Positions 11,508 to 22,004 of a stretch of 64,000 nt of DNA are shown here, one piece after another. A program made the position numbers and the translations under genes. The notes beneath the pieces are model-generated. The model worked only from the letters and a program-made list of their open reading frames with translations, was not told where the DNA came from and made no database searches. This DNA is from Trichomonas vaginalis G3 (taxonomy: Eukaryota; Parabasalia; Trichomonadida; Trichomonadidae). Position 1 is the first letter of the stretch. The number at the start of each line of letters is the position of its first letter. The stretch covers positions 17,939,319-18,003,318 of the forward strand of contig NC_067206.1 in the NCBI RefSeq assembly GCF_026262505.1. Reading direction: 5' to 3'.

Positions 11508-12262
11508 AGAATTTCCCGAATTATTAAAAATGAATTTTTTATATCAATAATAATAGTAATATTCAATATTTATGCTATTTGTATGTTAAAAATATATAAA
11601 GATACAGAGATATCGCATAAATTAAATTGAAATATATGATATTAGGTTATTTTCAAAATAAAGATTTAAATAATTCGGCATCATATTTGCTTTCAAATTA
11701 CAAATTTGTTATGATTTGTGTTCTATTTAGGTGATTTAGGTGGGCGTCCGCGTGGATTTTTGGTATGCTCTTTTATTGAAGTGACAAAAGTTTTTGGTGG
11801 GAGTCCGCGGGTTTTCGTAAGGATCTTTCCAATAGAATACAAATATTTGTTTAATTATTTGTATCAGAGATACATTTATATGACTACAAAAGTGTCAATA
11901 ATTTTTATATTGGAACAATCTTTTATTACAAGCTTATAAAAGCATAATAATTATATTGCAGGGTTTTCATCTTGTAACAATTACAATCACATTGAATATT
12001 TGCTGGATTCGAATTATCAATTACCACGATATTTGTGAAATTGTTGAGAGTAACATTAAAGACATAATGGCTCTTTTCTACGCAATTTACTTTACAAAGC
12101 AATGCAAGTTTTGAAATTCCATTGAGTCTTTGATTTAAACTTTTATAATCAAAAGCACATTGAAAAAATTGGACCTTGGCTGGTGGTATCGTATTGACCA
12201 TGAATATCATCATGTCAATTTTTTTGGAAAATCCAATATTATTGGTGAGGAAATCGAAAGAA

Positions 12263-12402
12263 ATGATGACAGTGGGGTTCCGTACCGAAATGAGGTGTAA
12301 TGCATGAAAATTCGGTTCAATTCATTTTTGACACTTTACATATCGGATGTATTATCTAAGAATTATATTATAAAATAATAATTTTGTGTTTTATAAGTTT
12401 AT
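12263..12402 (+). mobile_element. Left end of a TACCGAAA-type element (fragment)
   Basis: GTTCCGTACCGAAATGAGG closely matches the left end of the Kolobok-like element at 54255 (GTTCCGTACCGAAATGCATC). It is preceded by AGAAATGATGACAGTGG, which differs by one base from the 17 bp following the lone right end at 52483. No partner right end is found nearby. Confidence 0.5.
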
Positions 12403-13362
12403 TTGTATAAATTGATTCAAAAAATGGAAAGACAAGAAGTGGATCTGCCAAATGAAAATCAGATTTATATTACGGCATATCTTGAATATTCTATTGGCAA
12501 AAAGACAGCAGACCAAGTTGCAAAAGATTTGCACATAGGTAGAAAAAAATTATTACATTCAACTTGGTTTAAATCCAAAAAAGCTCGGAAGCCAGAAACT
12601 CCTCTTAGAACAGATTTGTTACCAACCATTCACGAAATAAAAGCTAAGTACAATCTAGGTTATAAAAAAGTTTTAGAGAGTTACATACATGATGACACAG
12701 TTTCATTTCACGATATGCTTAAATTATACGAAAAAGAGAATCTTTTCAAATTTCGGCGAGATCCAGAAAAAATTGATGAACATCCAAATCAGTATGTTTC
12801 CCAATACGTAAACCAGCAATGGCATACTGATTTAAAAAGCTTCAAAGAAGAGACAAATGGTACCAAGCATACTTATCATTTAATTGCCTTTATCGATGAC
12901 AGATCTCGTTTTGGTATTTATTACGAAATTCTTCCCGATAAAACAATGAAATCAACTTCAAAAGCTTTACAAAATGCTATCGACTCTATCAAAATTATTC
13001 CATACGAACTTTTGACAGATAATGGATGCGAATTTACAGGAAATGACTTCAAAAACGTTCTTCAAGTAAATGGCATTCAACACCATCGGACAGAACCTTA
13101 CACACCACAATTAAATGGTAAAATAGAACGTTTTTGGCAAACAATCTTTTCGGCTCGCCCAGATTTTATCGAAATAAGAGAATTTTTACCTCACGCAATA
13201 GAAGAATACAACACAGTATGGGTTCATACAGCTCTTAAAGATCTTTTCGGTGGAAAACCTACTCCAAAATCAATTTGGGACCAGGGTCCTAAATGGACAA
13301 AGGACTTAAACCCAAATCCTGAGTTCGAAATACTGTTGCATGCTAAGTTCGGTCAACGATAG
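12403..13362 (+). CDS. IS481-like DDE transposase
   Basis: Open gene of 319 residues with an rve-type DDE core. The triad is visible at D143 (WHTD), D206 (LTDNGCEF) and E242 (LNGKIERFW). The last two are 35 residues apart, the classical DD(35)E spacing of integrases and the IS3/IS481 group. Residues 17-60 look like a helix-turn-helix DNA-binding region (KKTADQVAKDLHIGRKKL). The C-terminus is short, without zinc finger or chromodomain, unlike Maverick or LTR integrases. Length fits bacterial IS481 transposases (about 300-350). The start is the first ATG of the frame; M8 is an alternative. The gene is uninterrupted and the motifs intact, so it may be recent or still active. The reaction is cut or strand transfer at the element ends. 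Confidence 0.88.
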   Translation: MYKLIQKMERQEVDLPNENQIYITAYLEYSIGKKTADQVAKDLHIGRKKLLHSTWFKSKKARKPETPLRTDLLPTIHEIKAKYNLGYKKVLESYIHDDTVSFHDMLKLYEKENLFKFRRDPEKIDEHPNQYVSQYVNQQWHTDLKSFKEETNGTKHTYHLIAFIDDRSRFGIYYEILPDKTMKSTSKALQNAIDSIKIIPYELLTDNGCEFTGNDFKNVLQVNGIQHHRTEPYTPQLNGKIERFWQTIFSARPDFIEIREFLPHAIEEYNTVWVHTALKDLFGGKPTPKSIWDQGPKWTKDLNPNPEFEILLHAKFGQR

Positions 13363-13394
13363 AAATTGAGTGGAAATTAATCGTCGAGGAAGTA

Positions 13395-13737
13395 CGATTA
13401 TGTAAAGTAAAAAATGTTGTGGGATTTTTAATATTATATATTATTTTATAATAAAATTTTTTGAGTCATTTTAAGAAGCACATATAATTTTTTGAATTTA
13501 AAAATTAAAGTAGTGTCAAACGAATTTATCACTTAATTTAATACTCAGATTTCTTAAAATTAATGAAAAAGGTTTTCTGAGAACTTTTGAGAATGGTTTT
13601 CAAATTCCATTATTGAAAATATATAGGTATTGTATGAAATTCAAACTCTATATTTATTAAAATTCTAAATTTTTAATAAAAATAACTTTTCAGATCAATA
13701 TGATTTTGAATGGTGGAGTAATAAGTATAAAAATGCC
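13395..13737. other. AT-rich DNA without gene
   Basis: I see no open frame or repeat structure of note between the IS481-like right end and the hairpin chain at 13738. Confidence 0.5.
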
Positions 13738-14065
13738 TACGATTTCAAGGAGGGAATTGTTCCTTATGAGGTATACATTATAACTATATACCTCATAAGG
13801 AACAATTCCCTCTTGATAGCTGGGAAACTTTCTCTGAATAACTTATCATTTGGAGAAAATTTCCCAGCTATCTATTAGAAACTAAAGGCTGTGAGGCACT
13901 AATATATAACCAGTGCCTCATAGCCTTTAGTTTCTTATTAAAAACGAGAAAACTTGTTCGAAATGATAAACAATTTCGAACAAGTTTTCTCATTTTAAGG
14001 AGGGAATTGTTCCTTATGAGGTATACATCATAACTATAACCTCATAAGGAACAATTCCCTCTTGA
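13738..14065. repeat. Chain of five palindromes
   Basis: Five palindromes follow one another with almost no spacing. The first and last share arms GAGGGAATTGTTCCTTATGA with complement. The second has arms ATAGCTGGGAAA, the third TAGAAACTAAAGGCTGTGAG, the fourth GAGAAAACTTGTTCGAAAT. Loops are 5-15 nt. It has the same architecture as the chains inside the MULEs, but other sequences. Confidence 0.88.
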
Positions 14066-14436
14066 TATCCTGGATATTTTTGAATATATTTTTTTAATTA
14101 AAGTTCTCAAAAGTATTATCAAAAGTGATTTTTTAAAAATATCTCCAATTAATTAACTAATTAAAAGTATTATATTTTTAAAATTAAATAGTTTTTCAAT
14201 TTTTTTGAAGGAATTGAGATACTTCCCACGACAATAAAATTGAGAGGTTTACATTATGACTGATCTTAGCATGCAACAATACAGCCTCGTAACTAAAAAT
14301 TAAGTAAAAATACGAATAAACATTTTATTATAATTTAAATAATTTTTTTATTCATAAAGTAATACGATATATAGCTAAGCTATGTAAGGATATTCTGATG
14401 CTGAGAGTTTAAGAACTTTAAATTGTAATAAACAGA

Positions 14437-15666
14437 AATTCATCAAAAGTGACAGCTCTCAATTTTTTGACATTTGTAAATTCTAAATTGAATGAGAAAA
14501 ATGAAGTAATACTAAGCATAATACAATATTCTAGATTTAATTATAATTAGGAAAAGTTAGTTTTGAGAGTACTTTTCATAGGCATATAGAATGAAATCTT
14601 CTGAAAAATAATATCAAATAAACTCATATTATTTTCTAATATATAACTATTTTATATAAAAATCAAATTCAATGATCTTAAAAGCGAAGGATAAACCTCA
14701 AAATTTACGAATATAATGAGTGGGAATATAATGCTTATCTATCATAAAACCATATGAAATATTAATTTTTGCTTTACGCCTAATTTTTGACGACAATTAG
14801 CAAAAAATGTTAAATGTTAACACTCAGTCCATTTGAATATGAAAATAAAATTGACTTTGATTAAATGTTTTTATTTATCATGCAATTCTTCTTGCGACCA
14901 AAGATTTGAATAAAAGTTCAAAAAATAAGATAGCTTAAAAAATAATATACGGTAGTGTTTACTAATAGATGAATAGTATATAAATTCTATTAAAATGGAT
15001 TTGATCCAAAAATATATAAAATTTGATCATAAATAAATCGTTTTAAATTACTTCTTCATTTAAATTATAACAATTATTTTTGGTTTTATATTTTTTGGAT
15101 CAAATCCATTTTAATAGAATTTATATACTATTCATCTATTAGTAAACACTACCGTATATTATTTTTTAAGCTATCTTATTTTTTGAACTTTTATTCAAAT
15201 CTTTGGTCGCAAGAAGAATTGCATGATAAATAAAAACATTTAATCAAAGTCAATTTTATTTTTCATATTCAAATGGACTGAGTGTTAACATTTAACATTT
15301 TTTGCTAATTGTCGTCAAAAATTAGGCGTAAAGCAAAAATTAATATTTCATATGGTTTTATGATAGATAAGCATTATATTCCCACTCATTATATTCGTAA
15401 ATTTTGAGGTTTATCCTTCGCTTTTAAGATCATTGAATTTGATTTTTATATAAAATAGTTATATATTAGAAAATAATATGAGTTTATTTGATATTATTTT
15501 TCAGAAGATTTTGTGTTCTTCTTCAAAATTTTATTTTTTTATTAAAAAGAATCTTTACAAAATATACATTTACTTTAATTAATATTTAAAAACGTGCTCT
15601 ATCAAAAGTTCCAAAAATTCAATATTTTAGCTTTTCTGAGGTGTCACTTTTGATGAATTTCTGTTT
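14437..15666. mobile_element. Fold-back element with a 918 bp palindrome
   Basis: The ends TAAACAGAAATTCATCAAAA at 14437 and its complement at 15666 bracket a giant inverted repeat. The arms 14594-15021 and 15084-15511 are near-perfect complements of about 428 bp around a ~62 bp spacer. There is no coding capacity. The left outer arm also matches 8711-8995 in inverse orientation. Both ends contain TGTCACTTTT or its complement. No TSD is clear. Confidence 0.8.
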
Positions 15667-16019
15667 ACAACAAAATTACGTATAGAAAAAAATTCATTTA
15701 ATATTTTGTAACATTTTTTAAATTGATAGATAGTTAGATTTTGTAGGGGAAGGTAAGATTCTTTGTGATAATAATGGTCGTTGAAATTAAAATGAATGTA
15801 AGATTTGTGGAGAAATTGTATAAATTTGCATAGTGTTAGATTCACAATAGGAGCATATGAGCCAGTGATTGTGTCTAATGTTTTTAAGGTACTAATTGGA
15901 AGTAGAAAAGAAAAAAAAATGTTGCAATAACATCATATTGCAAAAAAGTTTTTAAAATATGATGTATGAATAAGAGTATGATTGGTATAGATTTGGGTTG
16001 TATAAATATGATTGAACAA
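15667..16019. other. AT-rich DNA without gene
   Basis: Short frames of low complexity only. I see nothing to call as a gene or repeat here. Confidence 0.5.
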
Positions 16020-16029
16020 TTATTAATGG

Positions 16030-16806
16030 AAAGTTCAAAAACTTGGGTGCAATGGGAACAGAACAAATTTGCCACACGACACTTTTTTTAAAAAATTAAT
16101 GGAACAGAGCGATACTCTGCTGCAGGAGCCCCAAGGCTCCCAATCATTACGAAAGGGAGCCTCAGGGCTCCTGAGAATCCATCAGCAGAGGCCAAATGAA
16201 AAGGCCTCTGCTGATCAAAGATTCGGCGAAGCCATTCTTCGTCTCAGGAGCCCCAAGGCTCCCAATCATTACGAAAGGGAGCCTCAGGGCTCCTGAGAAA
16301 CCTCTTTGAGAAGGTTTTCTTTAAGAAAACCTTCTCAAAGATGATTGTCAGCATTCACTCAAAATCTACCAAGAGTTTCAAAGTTTCAAATCTATCTGAA
16401 ATGAAGCTTTGAATCTCTTGTATATCTAATTGTAGAGGTACCTTTTCAAAATGTCTTCTATTGATTAAATTTAATCAGTAAAAGTCATTTTGAAAAGGTA
16501 CATCTCTATAATTGCTATTGAGCATTCACTCTTGGAACCTTGGAGCTCTTGTGTAGTGCATGAAAACTCCAAGATTCTAGCATAAAACATATATCATAGA
16601 CATAATTTCTTCAAATATAATTTAAGGTTATTTTTAAAAATTAGAAAAGCGTAATTTAAGGTTATTGAAAAGTGACACCTGGCAAATTTGTCCCGCACTC
16701 GGGTGCAATCAGTTCTGATTGCACCCAAGTTTTTGAACTTTGTATAAGGAATTGTTGGCTATGATGTACTGATTCATGATCAGTACATCATAGCCAACAA
16801 TTCCTT
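16030..16806. repeat. Shared hairpin modules b and a, split by a MITE
   Basis: The left half of module b (GTTCAAAAACTTGGGTGCAAT) ends at 16053. The rest of it (GGGTGCAATCAG...CTTT) resumes at 16701, and module a (arms AAGGAATTGTTGGCTATGAT and complement, loop TCATG) follows to 16806. Both modules are the same as in the MULE arrays at 22-23 kb and 60 kb. The MITE at 16054-16700 inserted into an already existing palindrome. Confidence 0.9.
16054..16700. mobile_element. MULE-type MITE (GACAAA family), 9 bp TSD
   Basis: TSD GGGTGCAAT lies at 16045-16053 and 16701-16709. The ends resemble the MULE at 20435 and the MITE at 53490: GGGAACAGAACAAATTTGCC against GAGTGCGGGACAAATTTGCC, each followed by a TGTCACTTTT-like motif. 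The 647 bp interior has no gene but holds its own hairpins: CAGGAGCCCCAAGGCTCCC twice, GCAGAGGCC, AGAAGGTTTTC and GTACCTTTTCAAAATG arms. It is a short derivative probably moved by the 20435-24170 type of transposase. Confidence 0.85.
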
Positions 16807-16971
16807 CCCAAACAACCCGAAATTTGTCTGATTCCACACTAATTTTATTAATTTATCTAAACTTTTATCCTCGTCTACAATTTAATCATCAATAATTATC
16901 TCTTGTTCTATTTCACTATTATATATATATATATTTATATGATTTGATTTAAAAAAAATAAATAAATAAAT
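16807..16971. other. AT-rich target DNA
   Basis: Low-complexity AT-rich DNA, with no feature seen, lying before the TSD of the next element. Confidence 0.5.
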
Positions 16972-17215
16972 TAATAGGGAAAACCGCAACCACTTTTTTT
17001 AATCACGATTTAAATATATAAATCGCGACTTTTTTAAAATCGCGTTTTTTAATGAATTGCGATTTTATTATGGTCACGATTTTTCAAAAAAATCGCGATT
17101 TTTATGGAAAATTGTGATCAAAATTGAACGCGATTTTCTTTATCAATCGCGAACATAGAACAAATCGGAACCATGATTTTGGACCTCATTAAGCGAAAAG
17201 GTCGCAATTAAATTC

Positions 17216-17791
17216 TATACCATACCGAAAAGGGTCGCTAGAAAAAGTGACTTTTGGCGCCAAAAAAAGGGTCGCTAGAAATGCTTCAGAGAAGGAATTG
17301 AAGGGTGAGAGGCATATAGGCATACCATATACCTCTCACCCTTCAATTCCTACCAGAAAGTTCGAAAACTTGGTCGCAATCAGATGCAATTGCGACCAAG
17401 TTTTCGAACTTTCTCGAGGGAATAGGAGCCTAAAAAGCACTGATTATGTATCAGTGCCTGGTAGGCTCCTATTCACTTTCTAAATGGGAGAAACTTTGCT
17501 TTCATAAGATAACATACGAACAAAGTTTCTCCCATTTAGAGTTTGAATTGAAGGGTGCGAGGTATATAGGCATACTATATACCTCTCACCCTTCAATTCC
17601 TATGAAAACAGTTCTAAAATAAAAATAATAAACAAACTTAAATTAACTATAATATTTTTTATATTTTAATTTCATATATTTAATAAAATTCCTTATATAT
17701 TATAATTATTATATTAAAAACCCTTTCGAATTTTGGCGCGAAAAATAAGAGTCAGTGTCACTTTTTCTAGTGACCCTTTTCGGTACGTAAC
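17216..17791. mobile_element. MITE of the TACCGAAA family, 17 bp direct repeats
   Basis: A 17 bp direct repeat AGGTCGCAATTAAATTC flanks it at 17199-17215 and 17792-17808. The inner ends are TACCGAAAAGGGTCGCTAG and complement, followed by AAAAGTGAC and a GGCGCC motif, closely like the ends of the 54255-57391 element. The interior is one hairpin chain (17285-17605) and AT-rich DNA without a gene. Confidence 0.82.
17285..17605. repeat. Hairpin chain in the MITE
   Basis: Hairpins in order: arms GAATTGAAGGGTGAGAGG; GAAAGTTCGAAAACTTGGTC; GGAATAGGAGCCTA; AAATGGGAGAAACTTTG; and again a GAATTGAAGGGTGCGAGG type. The second and the first/last are diverged versions of modules b and c of the MULE arrays. 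Confidence 0.88.
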
Positions 17792-18165
17792 AGGTCGCAA
17801 TTAAATTCAATAACAATGATCAATAATAAGCATTTTAAAATATTATAAATCATTACACTTATTTATCTTATTACATTTTTTTCGAAGATATCTAAAGCTT
17901 GCAATATGAAATATAGTTTTTCTGCATTTTAGCTTATTAAAAAATGATGAGAATGATTTAACTGTTTATAATTATTAAAATGATGTGTGATATTTTCATT
18001 GAAATTAATAAGGTAAAAAGTGACATTTTAAAAAAAATTAAAAAACTAAAATCCTCTTGGATATATGCTGTTAGGTATTTGCCAATATTTTAATCATATA
18101 TAAGAGGTATCTGAGCATATGATTTTTTTTAAAAATTACTTTGTTTTGTTATATATAAATATGGA

Positions 18166-18434
18166 ACTAACTAATAACAATCAATAATCAACAATTAACA
18201 ATTAAATGAATGTTATTATATTTATGGAAAGTGAATAATGTAACTAATCAATAACAATCAATAATCAACAATTAAATGAATGTTATCATATTAATGGAAA
18301 GTGAATAATGTAACTAATTAATAACAATCAACAATTAACAATCAACAATCAACAATTAACAATCAACAATTAACAATCAACAATCAACAATTAAATGAAT
18401 GTTATCATATTTATGGAAAGGGAATTATGTAACA
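18166..18434 (+). repeat. Tandem repeat of AACAATCAAC-rich units
   Basis: Three units of roughly 70-120 bp each end AATTAAATGAATGTTATNAT, then TTATGGAAAG. The third is expanded by runs of AACAATCAAC and AACAATTAAC. It lies just downstream of the transposase gene and is non-coding. Confidence 0.75.
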
Positions 18435-18540
18435 AGCTAATATTTATGATATAACGGTTATAAAAGTGACACACCAAGAGTGGCAATTCTAAATCAAATT
18501 TAATTTTATATATTTTAATATATGAATAAAATAATTTTTA

Positions 18541-19959
18541 TTAATAAGAATTTTCACTGTCATCTTCAGAAACTGATTCTTGATAGTTATATGCCTCGCT
18601 ATTTTCATCCATGCTATCAAGATCTAAAAGATCCCATCTTTCAGCACCTCTACGTAATGGACGTCGGCACAAAAGTTTATTTGTAAGGCCTGCACACATT
18701 GCAAAGGTGTGATGATAAAATGTTAGATCACCCTTGATTTTCAATGGCCATTTACCACCAATCACTCTCCAGTATTGTTTGAGTCGAGAAAAATAATTCT
18801 CGACAATGATTCGATTACTGGAGAGTTTTCGGTTGTATTCCTTCTGATCATCTGTTAATTCTGTATTCTTTTGACGTTTAAAAGGAATTTTTGCCCATGG
18901 TATTATATCATTAATACCTTGATATCCTGAATCTGCTAATAAGCATGGCTCTGTCTCAATTTCTGCATTCATTCTTTCTTTTTCTGCTTTTAAGATAGAA
19001 ATGAGATTTTTTGTTTTTTTAAATAATCTAAAATCATGTCTTTTTCCACGGATTGGTTTCGAAAAGTGAAGTAATCTTCCTTTGGGACTGACAAAACATT
19101 GAACTTTGACACAACACATTTTATGTTTTCCAGAGTAATATAAATTTTGATCTTTTGCTCTTCCAATTTCTTGTACTGTAGCGTCCAAAGCTCCAAGCAT
19201 ACCGGGATATTCGGTAGATTTTTCACTTTCGTCCCACCGAATATAGGGTCTCCATTTGACAAAGTCCTCACCAATTTTTAAACCAATTTTATTTATGATA
19301 TCCATTACAATAGCTCTTGTATGTGTTTTTTTGATTCCAAATTGTGCTCCTAATTCTTTAAATGAACCAGAATGTTTCAACCAAGTTAATGTTATTAGCA
19401 ATCTCGATTCCAATGATACTCTAGTGTGTTTATAATGATTGTGTTCAAGAGTATTAAAATAAAGATGTAATAAATCTCTAAAATCTTTGCATGTCAAATT
19501 TGTCAATTTTGTGAGACAATTATTTTGTTGCTCCCTTAAAATTTCTTCGATCCTAATTTTTAGTGGTTCTTTGATCTTTGGCTCTGGTACATCATTTACA
19601 GGAACATCAACAAATGATTCCATATATTCTGCTTCTCTTTGGGTAAAAAATGAAATTGGATCTGTTGGATCGATTTAATTTTCTGAAATTTCAGATGAAG
19701 TCGCAATTTGAATGGGATTAACCACTGTCACGTTTTCTTGTGCTGGAGGAGGAATTTGCTCTGTTGCAGCAGGTTCCCTTTCTGATCTTGAACGGGGAAC
19801 AGTTGCTGTAGAAGTTTGTGTTGGAGCAGGGTTTTGTAAAGATGCTTGAGAACTTCTTGGTGTTTGCGAGTTTCGAGTTCCTGATGCTTGCGAACTTCGA
19901 GTACTGGATGTTGTTCTTTGCCGATTGGACAGTAATGAAGTGATAATTGTTGATTTCAA
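18541..19959 (-). pseudogene. ISL2/Harbinger-like DDE transposase with one in-frame stop
   Basis: The frame from 19959 to 18541 is one reading frame interrupted only by a TAA at 19675-19677. The main open part encodes 360 residues (ATG at 19623). In it, residues 71-110 look like the HTH_Tnp_4 helix-turn-helix (SRLLITLTWLKHSGSFKELG). A DDE_Tnp_4-type core follows with D147 (GALDATVQ), D231 (LADSGYQG) and E275 (RIIVENYFSRLK), plus the RHDFRLFKK signature typical of the IS5/ISL2 and Harbinger groups. The upstream 94 residues are S/T/Q/P-rich and probably disordered. Because the catalytic part is intact from 19623, a shorter active protein is possible. It is the likely transposase of 16977-24900. 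Confidence 0.82.
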
Positions 19960-20496
19960 AAATTTTATTTATTTTATAAAATTGATACTATATTCAATTT
20001 TTAAAAGCACAAAGATGTTCGGCCATTTATGAAGCATTGAATAGAATTTCGACAAGAAAAAAATTATTATAATTCTTGTATTGATAATAAGATTTTGCAA
20101 ACAATTAAAATTATATGGAGTATGATACAGATTATCTTCCAAATACAGCAAAAATATATAAAATCGATTTATTAATAAATCCAAGGCGTCTTCAGGCTTA
20201 AAAAGATTTTTTCGCCTGTAATGTTTATTATTATCTAATAACTTATCTTATTTTCGCACATATAATATTAGTAGATTAGTGCAAATAGTATTTGATGGAT
20301 ACTAGTTGAAAATACCATTTTTAAAAAAAATAAAAAAATACTTATTCCTAAAATTATTTTTTATTACTAGGATATCATACAGTGTTTCATTATTTATAAT
20401 CAAATTAAGTAAATTTGCAACTGACTTTTTAGTGGAGATTGGGACAAAGTTGCAATTCGGCACTTTTTGTAAAAAAATGGGGTCATACTCATAATG

Positions 20497-20658
20497 AATA
20501 GAGACTTATAGCCAAGTCTTGATATCATGCAGGGAGAATATACATTGATAAGCAATTATATTTTATAGTAGTAGTATTCAGAAATTCTTACAATTTACAA
20601 TACAATTTTCAAAAATGGATAAAGACTTATAGCCAAGTCTTGATATCATGCAGGGAGA
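20497..20658 (+). repeat. Direct repeat of ~41 bp, two copies
   Basis: GACTTATAGCCAAGTCTTGA with the following TATCATGCAGGGAGA occurs at about 20497-20537 and again at 20618-20658, 121 bp apart, near the left end of the MULE. Each copy contains a short hairpin (GACTTATAGCCAAGTC). It may be a transposase-binding or regulatory repeat. Confidence 0.7.
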
Positions 20659-20867
20659 CTCTCTACAAATACAAAAATTGATTATCATAAGGAAATACAA
20701 ATTTATCAATTTTCATGTGAAAATTACATAAATTTGTTCTCCAATAAATAGCAATAATACTTTGAATGTTATATTAAGTAATATAGCTTCAGGTAAATAA
20801 GCTTACACTTCAAAAATATACTGTTTATTCATTAATTTTAAAAAAAGTCCAAATTATCTAATCTTGC

Positions 20868-22004
20868 TTACTCTTCCTTTAAACTTCTTTGTGCCAAATT
20901 TAATATTGCCTTCAAAGATGGAATAAGGACATTAGGTTCAATCCTTCGGCTTTCGACAATTTCCAAAATGTGTTGAATTAATTTCAAACATTCATCGTGT
21001 TTTGAAGCTCTTTGCTCAACAATCTGATTATCTGCCCTTGTAAGAATTCTTACTGCTCTTTTTTCATTCAAAACATTAGCGACTTGAACCTTAATAATCG
21101 CATTTGGAATCACAACAGTGATGAGAGTTATGACGATGTCATCAATGCGCTCATTTTTCTTACCCAAGAAAAATGTTTGCTTTAATTGATGAAAGTGTGA
21201 TTCCGCAATGTTATTCGTGGAATCACCTTCTCCACGATATAACATCATCCAATGTTCTTTGGTTCTTCTCCATTGTTTATCGAAATACTTCAAAGCGCGC
21301 GGTTCTTCTTCTTCTAACATTGTTGTCAAGAACTCATATGTTTCATCAGACTCTTCAGCCAGCTTTTCTGCATTCGTTGCATCTGCACGTAATGTCAAAA
21401 AGTCCATTGCTAAATAGAAGTTCTCAAAATTCTGTGGATTGTTAAAATAGCTTCCAACTTTTGCACATGCGCGTAAAACATGCACAGCGCACCAACTGAG
21501 CTGCGCAAGAGGAAATCTGTCCTCAATTGCGCGAGCAATGTTTAGCGCACAGTCAGCGCTCCAATGCTGTGGATCCAGGTGCGCAAACTCACAGAATTTC
21601 ACCAAACATTCTTGAATTTTTTCAGATGTCTGAGGGTTCACTAAAAAATAGCAAAAGGGGAAAATTGTGTTTTGACTTGTTTTCATTGTTACTGCAAACA
21701 ATTGGATCTTTCCTTTAATTAAAGAATGAGTGGAATCGACGTGGAGAGGGTTATCAATGCTATGCACCAATTCTTTTGAAGCAAAAGGTGCATATATGAT
21801 TGTAAACTCGGAAAAATCTCCATTGTAATCAAATTGAACGAGATCATCTGGGCACTCTTCCTGTAAATTATTCAAAAATGCTTCCAAAGAAGTGTAAGGA
21901 TCGTTTGATAATCTTTGTGCAATAATCTCATCAAGGCGATAAAATTTGTGCTTTAAAGCATCAGTAGACTGCGCGAAAAGTTTCATCGTGTTGTAAGACG
22001 AGTT
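20868..22004 (-). CDS. MULE transposase, catalytic part
   Basis: This open stretch encodes the catalytic half of a Mutator-like transposase; the frame runs on to 22076, but the first residues come from the hairpin insert. Motifs, numbered from the ATG at 22076: D114 (LHVDSTHSL), D175 (SADCALNI) followed by the C196/H199 pair (WCAVHV), and E292 (NIAESHFHQLK). It is clearly related to the 58076-59755 protein (shared CALNI...WCA.HV.RA). The N-terminal zinc-finger part lies beyond the hairpin insert at 23507-23936, so this gene is split and probably not functional as it stands unless transcribed across the insert. Confidence 0.85.
   Translation of the reverse strand, partial: NSSYNTMKLFAQSTDALKHKFYRLDEIIAQRLSNDPYTSLEAFLNNLQEECPDDLVQFDYNGDFSEFTIIYAPFASKELVHSIDNPLHVDSTHSLIKGKIQLFAVTMKTSQNTIFPFCYFLVNPQTSEKIQECLVKFCEFAHLDPQHWSADCALNIARAIEDRFPLAQLSWCAVHVLRACAKVGSYFNNPQNFENFYLAMDFLTLRADATNAEKLAEESDETYEFLTTMLEEEEPRALKYFDKQWRRTKEHWMMLYRGEGDSTNNIAESHFHQLKQTFFLGKKNERIDDIVITLITVVIPNAIIKVQVANVLNEKRAVRILTRADNQIVEQRASKHDECLKLIQHILEIVESRRIEPNVLIPSLKAILNLAQRSLKEE

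Larger units (their letters stand above)
9048..13394 (+). mobile_element. IS481-like DNA transposon (with degraded interior)
   Basis: The ends TACTTCCTCGACGAT at 9048 and its complement at 13394 begin inverted repeats that stay alignable for about 70 bp (CGTTGAC..., then ATGCAACA). The transposase gene at 12403-13362 lies by the right end, and its last codons fall inside the TIR. A third, lone copy of this end lies at 14221-14290 in left-end orientation. No clean TSD is visible. 9100-12400 is AT-rich and probably includes other insertions: hairpin remains at 9700-9890, a half hairpin at 10120-10160 and a decayed transposase-like segment near 11.2-11.5 kb. Whether 9048 and 13394 belong to one original insertion is not certain. 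Confidence 0.6.

Noticed and set aside
11926-12213. 95-residue minus-strand frame with cysteines
   Set aside because: No recognisable domain and located in degraded element DNA; could be chance.
21173-21718. Plus-strand frames opposite the MULE transposase
   Set aside because: Shadows of the minus-strand gene, which has the catalytic motifs.
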